From JAFAGX01 sp035623255 (GTDB lineage: Bacteria > Acidobacteriota > Terriglobia > Terriglobales > Acidobacteriaceae), in the NCBI GenBank assembly GCA_035623255.1, contig DASPTU010000022.1, positions 1 to 46,548 on the forward strand: 46,548 bases of DNA. The letters run 5' to 3'. A program made the translations under genes and the position numbers. Below the pieces are notes generated by a model, which saw nothing but the letters and a program-made list of their open reading frames with translations, had not been told where the DNA came from and searched no databases. Position 1 is the first letter of the stretch; the number at the start of each line of letters is the position of its first letter. Below, in pieces: positions 32,159 to 40,823 of this stretch.

Positions 32159-33382
32159 TTATGTTGGAGAGAGGATGCCGGCTGAGGCAGAGCTGCCGCC
32201 CAGCTTGTCCTGCAGGTCTTTCGCGATCTGCTGGCCGTGAAAACGACCATTCTCGATGAAAATCTCATTCGTTCGGGAACCTGCCACGATCACTCCCGCA
32301 ACATAAATTCCAGGAACGTTGCTCTCCAGGGTCACTGGGTCGCAGAGGGGGCGGCAGAGGTCTGCCGAAAGCTCGATGCCCATCGAGCGGAGAAAATCGT
32401 AATCGGGATGATATCCCGTCATAGCAAACACAAAGTCGTTCTTGAGATGCACCAAGCCTTGCGGCGTGTAGACCACGACATAGTCCGCGCCAATCTCCTG
32501 CACTGAGCTATTGAAGTACGCTTGAATCTCACCGTTGCGAATGCGATTTTCAATATCCGGCAGAATCCAGTACTTCACGTGGTGATGCATCTTCGCGCCA
32601 CGGTGAACCAGCGTGACCCGTGCGCCATGCCGCCACAGGTCGAGCGCAGAAATCGCTGCCGAGTTCTTGCCTCCGATCACTACAACATCGAGATTGAAGA
32701 AGGGGTGTGGCTCCTTGTAATAGTGAAAAACCTTGGGCAGGTCTTCACCCAGGATGTTCATCTGGTTGGCCATGTCGTAATAGCCGGTGGCGACGATCAA
32801 CTTGCGGGTATGGTAGTCGTAGACCCGGCCCATGCGGTCGGTGGCTGTAATCTGGAAGTCGCCGTCCCGCCCGACGACGGTTTTGACCCATTGGTATTGC
32901 GCAACCTGTAAACGATAGTGCTCGACCACTCTTCGGTAGTACTCGAGCGCTTCTTCGCGCGTGGGCTTCTGATGGGCGCTGGTAAACGGGATATCGCCGA
33001 TTTCGAGGAGTTCCGGCGTGGTGAAGAAGGTCATGTGGGCGGGATAGTTGAACAGGGAATTGACCAAACAACCCTTGTCGACCACCACGACTTTGAAGCC
33101 GGCACGCTGGGCCTCAATGCCGCAGGCGAGTCCTGTGGGCCCGGCGCCGATGACCAAGACGTCGACACGCGTACGGGAACGCGAGTCGATTTGCGCACGC
33201 GGGAGAGTGTCGGGAATTTGAATTGCTTCTGAGAGTTTGCTCACGACAACGGACCCTGAAATTGCTGCTGCGCGCGCCCGGAACGCGCTGCGATCTTTAG
33301 AAGGTAACGATTCTAGCACGCGAATACTGTTATGGCTTGTGACCGGCAGGGCGGGCTGGTCAGACAGGCGAGTCAGCAGCAA
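32159..33382 (-). CDS. ypdA: YpdA/Bdr-type NADPH flavin reductase (bacillithiol disulfide reductase family)
   Basis: A 407-residue FAD/NADPH two-domain oxidoreductase: VDVLVIGAGPTGLACGIEA (FAD), DVVVIGGKNSAAISALDLW (NADPH) and the late IYVAGVIVAG block. The CLVNSLFNYPAHMTFFTTPE segment is characteristic of YpdA; a CxxC redox pair is absent, as expected. YpdA reduces bacillithiol disulfide and suggests the organism uses bacillithiol (known in Acidobacteria as an inferred trait). The first ~70 residues are not conserved; a GTG at 33244 is a plausible start. Confidence 0.87.
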   Translation of the reverse strand: MLLTRLSDQPALPVTSHNSIRVLESLPSKDRSAFRARAAAISGSVVVSKLSEAIQIPDTLPRAQIDSRSRTRVDVLVIGAGPTGLACGIEAQRAGFKVVVVDKGCLVNSLFNYPAHMTFFTTPELLEIGDIPFTSAHQKPTREEALEYYRRVVEHYRLQVAQYQWVKTVVGRDGDFQITATDRMGRVYDYHTRKLIVATGYYDMANQMNILGEDLPKVFHYYKEPHPFFNLDVVVIGGKNSAAISALDLWRHGARVTLVHRGAKMHHHVKYWILPDIENRIRNGEIQAYFNSSVQEIGADYVVVYTPQGLVHLKNDFVFAMTGYHPDYDFLRSMGIELSADLCRPLCDPVTLESNVPGIYVAGVIVAGSRTNEIFIENGRFHGQQIAKDLQDKLGGSSASAGILSPT

Positions 33383-33392
33383 AGGTGCGGAC

Positions 33393-33398
33393 TATAAT
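33393..33398 (+). promoter_or_regulatory. Candidate -10 box of fumC
   Basis: A perfect TATAAT lies 40 bases before the fumC ATG; the -35 is not convincing. A good GAGGAGG site precedes the start codon. Confidence 0.4.
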
Positions 33399-33438
33399 TT
33401 TATTGTGAACCTGCTGCACAGGCATTGAGGAGGGCGCC

Positions 33439-34848
33439 ATGGCCACGGTTGTTGAGACCGCCGCACGAACCCGCATCGAATCCGACAGCATGGGGCAGAT
33501 TGAAGTCCCGGCCAATGTTTACTGGGGTGCCCAAACCCAACGTTCGCTGTTGCACTTCAATATCGGTTGCGACACCATGCCACCGGAGCTGATTCGTGCA
33601 TTCGGCATCTTGAAAAAAGCATGCGCACTGGTAAATCTGGACCTCGGGAAACTTCCTGCTGATAAAGCCAAGTTGATTGTGCAAGTTGCCGACGAAGTCA
33701 TCTCCGGCAAGCTCAACGACCAATTTCCGCTTCGCATCTGGCAGACCGGAAGCGGCACACAGACCAACATGAACGTTAACGAGGTGATCTCGAATCGGGC
33801 GATCGAAATTGCTGGTGGCGTCATGGGATCGAAAAAGCCGATCCACCCCAACGACGACGTGAACATGTCGCAATCATCAAACGATACATTTCCCGCTGCT
33901 ATGCATATCGCTGCTGGTGAGCGGGTGAAGAATGCGTTAATTCCGGCGATCAGGACAGTCCGGGATGCCATAGCCGCCAAGGCGAGGGAATTCGAGAACA
34001 TCGTGAAGATCGGGCGCACTCACCTGCAGGATGCGGTGCCTTTGACGTTCGGCCAGGAATTCGGAGGCTGGGCGAGCCTGCTGGAGCGCGATATTAAGCG
34101 CCTCGAACAGGCTTTGGAGGGACTGTACGATCTCGCGATTGGAGGCACGGCTGTCGGTACGGGACTGAATGCGCACCCCGAGTTCGGGGAGCGGGCGGCC
34201 AAGAAGATTGCCGAGTTGACCGGACTGCCATTCCGATCGCACGGAAACAAGTTCGCCGCTCTTTCGGCCCATGACGAAATCGTATTTGCGCAGGGCGCGC
34301 TGGAGACGCTGGCGGCTTCTCTCATGAAGATCTCGAACGACATTCGCTGGCTGGCTTCAGGCCCACGCTGCGGCCTGGGCGAACTCTCGATCCCGGAGAA
34401 CGAGCCGGGGTCTTCGATCATGCCCGGAAAAGTGAATCCCACGCAGGCCGAAGCCATGACCATGGTTTGCGTGCAGGTCCATGGCGCCACAGCTGCGGTC
34501 GGATTCGCCGGTTCGCAGGGTAACTTTGAGCTAAACGTTTTCAAGCCGGTGATGATTTACAACTTTCTGCATTCGGTGACGCTGCTGACGGACGCCAGCC
34601 ATGGCTATGTGGAGTACATGATCAAAGGGATCGAGGTCGACAGAGCCAAGGTCGACTGGTACGTGAAGAATTCGCTGATGCTGGTGACCGCGCTCGCGCC
34701 GAAAGTCGGGTATGACAAAGCGGCCCAGATTGCGCACACCGCTCATGTCGAGCACACGAGCTTGCGGGAAGCTGCCTTGAAACTGGGATATCTCAGCGGG
34801 GAAGAGTTCGATCAGGTGGTAAAACCGGAGAAGATGACGAGACCGTAA
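33439..34848 (+). CDS. fumC: Fumarate hydratase, class II
   Basis: A 469-residue fumarase. Landmarks are ANVYWGAQTQRSL, SGTQTNMNVNEV, MSQSSNDTFP, IGRTHLQDAVPLTFGQE and the superfamily signature GSSIMPGKVNPTQAEA. It interconverts fumarate and malate in the TCA cycle without an iron-sulfur cluster. GAGGAGG 6 bases before the ATG fixes the start. It is transcribed divergently from the ypdA-like gene. Confidence 0.97.
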   Translation: MATVVETAARTRIESDSMGQIEVPANVYWGAQTQRSLLHFNIGCDTMPPELIRAFGILKKACALVNLDLGKLPADKAKLIVQVADEVISGKLNDQFPLRIWQTGSGTQTNMNVNEVISNRAIEIAGGVMGSKKPIHPNDDVNMSQSSNDTFPAAMHIAAGERVKNALIPAIRTVRDAIAAKAREFENIVKIGRTHLQDAVPLTFGQEFGGWASLLERDIKRLEQALEGLYDLAIGGTAVGTGLNAHPEFGERAAKKIAELTGLPFRSHGNKFAALSAHDEIVFAQGALETLAASLMKISNDIRWLASGPRCGLGELSIPENEPGSSIMPGKVNPTQAEAMTMVCVQVHGATAAVGFAGSQGNFELNVFKPVMIYNFLHSVTLLTDASHGYVEYMIKGIEVDRAKVDWYVKNSLMLVTALAPKVGYDKAAQIAHTAHVEHTSLREAALKLGYLSGEEFDQVVKPEKMTRP

Positions 34849-34853
34849 TTGAC

Positions 34854-35321
34854 CTACTTCTGCAGCAAGCTAGTGTGGCTGGCGACGCATTGCCAGCGGG
34901 CGTCCTGGAGCACCCAGGTATCGGTGAAGCGTCCGACGTGCTCGTAAGGCTTGCCGAGGTAAGTTCCCTTGGTGTGGTAGATGCCGGCCACCACTGCGGT
35001 GTCGTTGTAAAGAATCACCTTCACATCCTGGATATTGAGGGCGTTGACTTTGAAGCGCGGGTCTGCAATGTCGGCGAGAAATTTTCCTCTCTCGCTGACT
35101 TCGCCATCCCACTCGGTGTTGACAAATTTGTCGCCAATCATACGGGCCAGGGCGTTTGCATCGCGGCTCACTTGCGCTTCGTTCCAAAGGCGCTCGAGAG
35201 CAATCAGCTGGTTCTCACGGGAGCGGGTGTCATCATTAGCAGACTGAGCCAGGACGCCGGCGGCCAACAGGAGGCATGCGGCGGCGAACATGCCGGCGAT
35301 GAGTTGGTAGCGATGAAACAT
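34854..35321 (-). CDS. Exported DUF4440 (SnoaL-like, NTF2-fold) protein
   Basis: A 155-residue protein with a signal peptide (MFHRYQLIAGMFAAACLLLAAG, cleavage after VLA) and a DUF4440 domain: ENQLIALERLWNEAQVSRDA, then TAVVAGIYHTKGTYLGKPY and RFTDTWVLQDARWQCVASH. The fold is a cone-shaped NTF2-like barrel with a central pocket; function unknown. The start at 35321 (MFHRYQ) gives a clean signal peptide; an ATG at 35381 adds 20 unlikely residues. It ends 5 bases from the convergent fumC stop. Confidence 0.82.
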   Translation of the reverse strand: MFHRYQLIAGMFAAACLLLAAGVLAQSANDDTRSRENQLIALERLWNEAQVSRDANALARMIGDKFVNTEWDGEVSERGKFLADIADPRFKVNALNIQDVKVILYNDTAVVAGIYHTKGTYLGKPYEHVGRFTDTWVLQDARWQCVASHTSLLQK

Positions 35322-35412
35322 GGGGGAATTCTGGGCCACAGTCCAGCCGAGTGCAATGCACATCGGTGCGATGCCAGACATACACCAACGTACGTTACCG
35401 ATGTCACGGAGG

Positions 35413-36552
35413 TTAAGAGCGGGTCCTGGCGAAAGAGAGGCCGCTGAGGGCTGACACTTTTTCGCGCTGCATCCCTTTGCTTGCGATCAGCACCTGAAAT
35501 GTCTCTCCCATTCCGGCGGGCGTGACGAGATGTTTCAGTTGAAGGGCGACCTTGGCACGTTCCTGCGGCACACGGCATTCCTCAAATGCATCGGCAAATT
35601 GATTGTGCTCACCAATACCGAGTAGAAATTGCGACTGCGTGAGTAGAGGGTGAATTTGCATGCCTTGCTGCTCGGCAACGTGGGCCAGAGCGGTGAAGTT
35701 TACATGTGCAGTGATGTCCTGCTCGCCGGGAGCCTCGTAGGGATTTGCGCTGACCGAGCGTTGTCTGTATGCGGTGATGGTGCCGCGATGGCGACCGGCC
35801 AGCAACTCATCCCGGGTGTAACCATAATCGATGGCAACGATGAAGCCAATATCAACCGATGCTGCCGCTTCCGCCATGTAGCCTTGTGAGGTGAGCGGAA
35901 CCTCGATTCGCTCATGATTTTCAGGATGGACGGCGTAGCGATCCAGAAAACAAAGTTCCTCGGCGGTGGCGGCCGACCAGTTTTCGATCAAGTGGCCGTC
36001 GTTTTCGCCCACCCGCAATTTACCGGCGGAACTCAGGACCTCAACCGGCAGCGCATCGAAGAATTCGTTGGCGAAGATAATGATGGGCGCCGGAGGTTCC
36101 GACTGGCCGTTGTTGCGAGAAGGGAAGGCTGCTAACGAGGCTTTCCCGGTTACGAAATGCTCATGGAGAGAATTCTTCAGCCGCTCCCGTAGGGCCGGAG
36201 AGCGTTCGACGAGCGAATAATGCATTGCCGCGAAGAACTCCGGAAACTTCTTCTGCGACCAGTCCAGAACATCCTGGGCGAACAGGCCTCGCCCCGGGCC
36301 CAGTTCGAGGATTTCGATTCTCGCCGGTGATCCCAGGAGGCGCCACATCTCCTCGAATTGCCGAGCCAGGAGTCGTCCAAACACAGCGTGCACGTCGCTG
36401 GACGTATAAAAATCTCCGGCTTTGCCAAACTGATCGGCATGGCGCGAGTAGTAGCCAAGCTCAGGGTCGTAGAGGCAAAGCTCCATGTAGCGGGAGAAGG
36501 GAATAAAGCCGCATTCACGAATTTCGTGAATGATTTTTTCGCGGAGGGTCAC
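35413..36552 (-). CDS. MidA/NDUFAF7-type SAM-dependent methyltransferase
   Basis: A 379-residue DUF185 protein. GFIPFSRYMELCLYDPELGYY, FYTSSDVHAVFGRLLARQ and EILELGPGRGLFAQDVL (SAM motif I) are diagnostic, then IIFANEFFDALPVE and IVAIDYGYTRDELL. The mitochondrial member NDUFAF7 methylates an arginine of a complex I subunit; the bacterial role is less clear. Its GTG start overlaps the preceding small gene's stop by 4 bases (GTGA), implying coupling. Confidence 0.9.
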   Translation of the reverse strand: MTLREKIIHEIRECGFIPFSRYMELCLYDPELGYYSRHADQFGKAGDFYTSSDVHAVFGRLLARQFEEMWRLLGSPARIEILELGPGRGLFAQDVLDWSQKKFPEFFAAMHYSLVERSPALRERLKNSLHEHFVTGKASLAAFPSRNNGQSEPPAPIIIFANEFFDALPVEVLSSAGKLRVGENDGHLIENWSAATAEELCFLDRYAVHPENHERIEVPLTSQGYMAEAAASVDIGFIVAIDYGYTRDELLAGRHRGTITAYRQRSVSANPYEAPGEQDITAHVNFTALAHVAEQQGMQIHPLLTQSQFLLGIGEHNQFADAFEECRVPQERAKVALQLKHLVTPAGMGETFQVLIASKGMQREKVSALSGLSFARTRS

Positions 36553-36851
36553 AAGCCTTCCCGCTGACGTTCGAGGCGATTCTGGGGAGTGCGGGTGAAC
36601 ATTTCAATCAGGTAATCGTGCAGGCAATCATAGAGTTGGCGCTGGAATGTCCACTCGAACTGGGGATGGTCCAAATCACGAGGATGCAACTCAAAATAAT
36701 AGGTGTGCACGGGAACGCAGGGGTTCTTGAATCGAATGATGACCTCAACTCTTTCTCCTTTTTCTTGCGCAGCAAAATCCAATAGCGGATGCTCGTACAA
36801 GCGCAGTTGCGCAAGCACACGCTCCAGACGCGAGTTCGCTGACTCAGACAC
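36549..36851 (-). CDS. Small conserved hypothetical coupled to the methyltransferase
   Basis: A 100-residue soluble protein with a helical lead (NSRLERVLAQLRLYE), a central beta segment (RVEVIIRFKNPCVPVHTYYFE) and a helical tail (RQLYDCLHDYLIEMFTRT). Family not recognised. Its stop overlaps the MidA-like GTG by 4 bases, so the two proteins are made in step and may act together. Confidence 0.7.
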   Translation of the reverse strand: MSESANSRLERVLAQLRLYEHPLLDFAAQEKGERVEVIIRFKNPCVPVHTYYFELHPRDLDHPQFEWTFQRQLYDCLHDYLIEMFTRTPQNRLERQREGL

Positions 36852-36965
36852 CCAATGATTTTAGCGGACGAGTTAACAACTTTTTACAACTGGCTACCCT
36901 CTGTAGCGTCCCTCCGTCTAATCGCTGGTTTGCGAGTACTTCGCGAGAATGGAGAGGAGGTAGTC

Positions 36966-38033
36966 ATGCGAAAGTTGTGGTTTATGACCTTGGTCGTCCT
37001 GGCAACGTATTGCGCGATGGCCGCATGGGCACAGTCGGCGCTGCTGGACATTCCACGTGACAGTCAGCACTCAGTCCTAACACAGCGTATCGGCATCACT
37101 GACATAACAATTAACTATCATCGCCCGCAGGTCAAAGGCCGGACGATTTGGGGCAAGGTCGTTCCGTACGGGCAAGTTTGGCGTGCCGGGGCGAACGAGA
37201 ACACCACCATTAAGTTCACGGACGCAGTAAGCATCGAAGGCAAACCGTTGGACAAGGGGATTTACGGCCTGCACATGATTCCCAATGAGAATGAGTGGAC
37301 GGTGATTTTCTCGAAGGTCCACACGGCCTGGGGCAGCTTCACCTACAACGAAGCCGAGGACGCCCTTCGGGTCACAGTCAAACCTCAGGCCACAGAAATG
37401 CATGAGGTGCTCACTTTCGACTTTAACGACGTCAAGAAGGATTCAGCCGTCGCGACCTTGTATTGGGAGAAAGTTGCGGTGCCTTTCAAGGTCTCGGTCG
37501 ATGTAAACAGCATCGTCAAGGCCAGCTTGCCCAACCAGCTTCAAGGATTGGCGCAATACACCTGGGAAGGATGGGACGACGCAGCCAACTACCTGCTGGC
37601 GCAAAAGTACGACCTGGATGAGGCGCTGAAATACGAGGAGACTTCGATCCGCACCGAGCCGCGGTTCGACAATTACATGACAAAGTCGCAAATTCTCGAC
37701 GCTCTTGGCCGAAAGGACGAAGCGGCTACAGCCAAGAGCCAGGCGCTCGCCAGGGCAACCGCCGCGCAGCTCTATGCTTACGGGCGTCAGGTACAGCAGG
37801 AAGGGAAGCAGGACCAGGCGTTTGATTTCTATCGCCAAGCCCAAAAGAAGGATCCCAATGATTGGTTGGCGCACGATGGCGTTGCTCGAATCTATTCTGC
37901 CCAGGGGGATTTCGACAATGCGCTCAAGGAATACAAACTTGCCCGGGATGGCGCACCGGACAACCAGAAGATCTTTTTTGAGCCCGGCATGAAGAAGCTG
38001 GAAGCCAGGCAGGACATTAACAAAACAAACTAG
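36966..38033 (+). CDS. Exported DUF2911 protein with TPR repeats
   Basis: A 355-residue secreted or periplasmic protein. A signal peptide (MRKLWFMTLVVLATYCAMAAWAQ) is followed by a DUF2911 domain (DITINYHRPQVKGRTIWG, VWRAGANENTTIKFTD, GIYGLHMIPNENEWTVIF). The C-terminal ~150 residues hold TPR-like pairs (AARDG-type; AYGRQVQQEGKQDQAFDF, HDGVARIYSAQGDFDNAL). Function unknown; the family is frequent in Acidobacteria and Bacteroidetes. GAGGAGG before the ATG at 36966 decides the start. Confidence 0.88.
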   Translation: MRKLWFMTLVVLATYCAMAAWAQSALLDIPRDSQHSVLTQRIGITDITINYHRPQVKGRTIWGKVVPYGQVWRAGANENTTIKFTDAVSIEGKPLDKGIYGLHMIPNENEWTVIFSKVHTAWGSFTYNEAEDALRVTVKPQATEMHEVLTFDFNDVKKDSAVATLYWEKVAVPFKVSVDVNSIVKASLPNQLQGLAQYTWEGWDDAANYLLAQKYDLDEALKYEETSIRTEPRFDNYMTKSQILDALGRKDEAATAKSQALARATAAQLYAYGRQVQQEGKQDQAFDFYRQAQKKDPNDWLAHDGVARIYSAQGDFDNALKEYKLARDGAPDNQKIFFEPGMKKLEARQDINKTN

Positions 38034-38067
38034 CAGTGTCAGTCTGTTATGAGGGAGTGACTTCGCG

Positions 38068-38105
38068 CACCTTCGTGGGTCGATCTGTTTCGAACCACGA
38101 AGGTG
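38068..38105. terminator. Convergent-gene hairpin
   Basis: A perfect 11-bp inverted repeat (CACCTTCGTGG / CCACGAAGGTG) with a 16-base loop lies between the convergent DUF2911 and 3-hydroxyacyl-CoA dehydrogenase genes. No U tract follows, so this is a candidate bidirectional terminator or a dispersed intergenic palindrome. Confidence 0.5.
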
Positions 38106-38139
38106 ACGAAGGCCCGCAAGAATCTTTCGATCGAGGGGC

Positions 38140-39039
38140 CTAATCGCCCGCCTTACCCATCGGCTCGTTGTCAGCTGCCTTCTTCTCTGGATATTCGTAG
38201 ACGCCACGTCCGGACTTACGTCCCAGGCGGCCGGCCTTGACATACTGCACCAGCAGCGGCGCCGGGCGATATTTTTCGCCGAGAGTTTTATGGAGGTATT
38301 CGAGGATGTGCAGGCGGGTATCCAGGCCGACGAGATCCACAAGTTCAAATGGCCCCATGGGATGATTGAGGCCGAGTTTCAAGGCTTTGTCGATGTCCTG
38401 CGCAGATGCAATCCCCTCCTGCAACATGCAGAACGCCTCGTTGCCGATCATGGCGTTGACCCGGCTGGTGATGAAACCGGGCGACTCCCGGATGACGACC
38501 ACATCTTTGCCCATGCGGCGGCCAACCTCAACAGCGGCGGAAAGGGTTTCGTGGTCGGTCTCGAGCGCGCGAACAATTTCGAGCAGCTTCATCTTGTGGA
38601 CGGGATTGAAAAAGTGCATGCCGACACATTTGGTCGCGCGGTACGTAACGCTGGCAATTTCGGTGATGCTCAGCGAGGAGGTATTGGAAGCGAGAATCGT
38701 TCCCGGGCGGCAGATCTTGTCCAGAAGGGTGAAAATCTCGATTTTCGACTCCAGTTCTTCCGGGACAGCTTCAATGACAAGATCAGCTTCGCGGGCCGCT
38801 TCCTCGACGCTGCCCGCATATTCCAACCGAGCAAGTGCGGCTTGAGCATCTGTCGCCGAAACTTTGCCGATTTCGACCGCTTTGTCGAGATTGTCGCGAA
38901 TTTCGCTCTCAGCCTTGCGCAGGGCGTTGGGTAGCAAGTCCTCAAGGACGGTCCGGTAACCACCCAGGGCCGCCATGTGGGCGATGCCACGGCCCATGGT
39001 TCCCGCCCCAATCACCGCGATAGTGCCTACCTTGGCCAC
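38140..39039 (-). CDS. 3-hydroxybutyryl-CoA / 3-hydroxyacyl-CoA dehydrogenase
   Basis: A 299-residue enzyme with the NAD-binding start GTIAVIGAGTMGRGIAHM, LVIEAVPEELESKIEIF, SNTSSLSITEIA and the catalytic dyad region GMHFFNPVHKMKLLEIV (His-Glu). The C-terminal domain has GFITSRVNAMIGNEAF and HPMGPFELVDLVGLDT. It oxidises 3-hydroxyacyl-CoA in beta-oxidation or butyrate-type pathways. The start is GTG at 39039, overlapping the stop of the preceding small gene by one base (TAGTG). Confidence 0.94.
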   Translation of the reverse strand: MAKVGTIAVIGAGTMGRGIAHMAALGGYRTVLEDLLPNALRKAESEIRDNLDKAVEIGKVSATDAQAALARLEYAGSVEEAAREADLVIEAVPEELESKIEIFTLLDKICRPGTILASNTSSLSITEIASVTYRATKCVGMHFFNPVHKMKLLEIVRALETDHETLSAAVEVGRRMGKDVVVIRESPGFITSRVNAMIGNEAFCMLQEGIASAQDIDKALKLGLNHPMGPFELVDLVGLDTRLHILEYLHKTLGEKYRPAPLLVQYVKAGRLGRKSGRGVYEYPEKKAADNEPMGKAGD

Positions 39040-39227
39040 TACTGGCCTCCCTTTTCCAGTTGTCCAAGGATGCTCACGAAGTGAGAGTTGGCCGCGCGCA
39101 GATGTTCTGCCAAGCGCTTCTTCTCCTCAGCATCCATCATGGGGAGGGAAGCGCTGATCCGGCGCAAAGTAGCGACAATATCGTCGACATAGTTCATTAA
39201 ACGAATAAGTTCTCCGGTTGCTGCCAT
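39039..39227 (-). CDS. Small helical hypothetical protein
   Basis: A 62-residue charged, helical protein (ATGELIRLMNYVDDIVATLR, then EEKKRLAEHLRAANSHF). The start ATG at 39227 has an AAGGAG about 11 bases upstream. The stop shares a base with the dehydrogenase GTG, implying translational coupling. Family not recognised. Confidence 0.55.
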   Translation of the reverse strand: MAATGELIRLMNYVDDIVATLRRISASLPMMDAEEKKRLAEHLRAANSHFVSILGQLEKGGQ

Positions 39228-39296
39228 GATGAGTTCGCTCCTTATCTCACTATCACACCACCTTACAACTTTCAGCCGCGTGCACCTGTGAATCAA

Positions 39297-39421
39297 TCAT
39301 TTTGAATGCTGCCAACAATTTAGTAAAGCGACGCCGTAGTGTGCCATTTAAGATAATTACTATTAATTTTTTTTATGCAGTTTTTAATCTTTTCGTAATT
39401 GTGCTCGAATCTAATGAGGAC
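39297..39421 (+). promoter_or_regulatory. AT-rich promoter region of the HAD phosphatase gene
   Basis: Within this GC-rich window, bases ~39340-39420 are strikingly AT-rich (TAATTACTATTAATTTTTTT and onward). No single -35/-10 pair stands out, but the stretch is the natural promoter site for the gene starting at 39422. Confidence 0.4.
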
Positions 39422-40255
39422 ATGAGCGACAAACCGTTAAAGTACTACCTTTTTGCCAGTGATTTCGATCAGACGCTGACATTCAACGACTCGGGTTACG
39501 TCTTGGCGGAGTTAGCAGGAATTCCGACCACGGAATTTGAACAAAAGGCCGAAGGCATGGCCAAACTCAATTTGGTGCAGCAAGGGGCGGAACTGGCCTA
39601 CCTGCTTTTGCACGACCCCGAATTTCAAAGCAAGGTACGGCGGGAGCATCTTTACGAGGTCGGAAAGCGGATTCGCCTGAAGCAAAACATAGCCTTGCTT
39701 TACCAGATTCTGAACGCCGGGATTGACGGCTACCACTTTGATTTCTACGTACTCTCGGCCGCGCCGGTCGAGGTAATTCACTCGGCGTTGGAGGGAATCG
39801 TTCCTCGCGATCACATCTATGGCACAGAGTTTCGTTACACCGACTCGGGGCAGATTCGATCGATCGTTCGGGCGACGGCGGGATATGGGAAAGTGGCGGT
39901 CCTCGATACGCTGCAGAGCCAGCAGCAAATCGGCCCGGATCACATCATTTACGTGGGCGATGGCAGCTCAGACGTTCACGTGATGCTGCATGTCAACGTT
40001 CGTGACGGATTTACGATTGCCGTCTCGGAGGCCAAACATGTTTCGCAGGTGGCCAAACGGACTGTACTCAGCAACAGCGCGCTCTCGGTTCTCGCGCCAA
40101 TCCTCGAAGATGTTGTGGGTTGGGAAAGGCCGCGTATCCGCAGTTTTTTTGAAGCCAATGGAATGCTTATCCAGGAATGGGAGCGTGTGCGCACGGATTG
40201 GCTAACCTTGCGACCGGCCGCCAGCGACGCCGGGGCCAATGCGGCGGTAAACTGA
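39422..40255 (+). CDS. HAD-superfamily phosphatase (PSPase-like)
   Basis: A 277-residue hydrolase. Motif I is FASDFDQTLT (Asp14 nucleophile, Asp16), motif II VLSAAPVE (Ser) and motif III/IV IYVGDGSSDVHVM. The insertion between I and II is long and helical, as in phosphoserine-phosphatase-like enzymes with a cap. Substrate unknown. GAGGAC before ATG 39422 fits; the upstream in-frame extension is AT-rich leader sequence and looks non-coding. Confidence 0.82.
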   Translation: MSDKPLKYYLFASDFDQTLTFNDSGYVLAELAGIPTTEFEQKAEGMAKLNLVQQGAELAYLLLHDPEFQSKVRREHLYEVGKRIRLKQNIALLYQILNAGIDGYHFDFYVLSAAPVEVIHSALEGIVPRDHIYGTEFRYTDSGQIRSIVRATAGYGKVAVLDTLQSQQQIGPDHIIYVGDGSSDVHVMLHVNVRDGFTIAVSEAKHVSQVAKRTVLSNSALSVLAPILEDVVGWERPRIRSFFEANGMLIQEWERVRTDWLTLRPAASDAGANAAVN

Positions 40256-40282
40256 ACTCGCGGTGAACGCTAGCGGGAGCTA

Positions 40283-40777
40283 ATGCTTCGCGACAACAAC
40301 CTGATCCCGTTGTCACATCAGCATCAGCATGCTCTGGCTCTATGTGTGCGTCTGGATCGTGCCCTGCAGGCCCACGATGTCGATTTGGAGGCGTGGCAGG
40401 CGGAGCTTCAGACAATCTTTGAGCACGAAATTGCGGTGCATTTCTCGGCCGAGGAAAAGGAACTGTTTCCGGCCGCCAGCCGAATAGACGAGCTCGTGAG
40501 CCTGGTGCAGGAACTCCGGGCGGAACACTCGGTACTGCGCGATTTCTTCGCGCGAGCGGCAAACCGGAGGCTGGATGAGGATAATTTGGCGATGCTGGTC
40601 GAAAAGCTGGCGCAACACATTCGAAAAGAAGAACGCCAGCTTTTTGAAGGCCTGCAGAAACTGATGACTGTTCAAGAACTGGCCGCTTTGGGCGCGGCAT
40701 TGAGCGATGCGCTAAAGAGTGCATCGAACACGTGCATCTTACCGAACCAAGCCACGCGGCTGCGACCTGCGCCGTGA
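40283..40777 (+). CDS. Hemerythrin-like (HHE) cation-binding protein
   Basis: A 164-residue four-helix-bundle protein with SHQHQHALALC, IFEHEIAVHFSAEEKELFP, LRAEHSVLRDFF and LAQHIRKEERQLF, which place the His/Glu ligands of a di-iron site. HHE proteins sense or store oxygen or NO, or repair iron centres. It follows the HAD gene by 27 bases on the same strand. Confidence 0.88.
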   Translation: MLRDNNLIPLSHQHQHALALCVRLDRALQAHDVDLEAWQAELQTIFEHEIAVHFSAEEKELFPAASRIDELVSLVQELRAEHSVLRDFFARAANRRLDEDNLAMLVEKLAQHIRKEERQLFEGLQKLMTVQELAALGAALSDALKSASNTCILPNQATRLRPAP

Positions 40778-40823
40778 ACTGTGTCATGAATCCCAGTTGC
40801 CGGTCCCATCATCTCTAGCAATT

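Noticed and set aside
37443..38348. Minus-strand open frame of 301 codons
   Set aside because: It runs antisense to the DUF2911/TPR gene and across an intergenic hairpin into the next gene.
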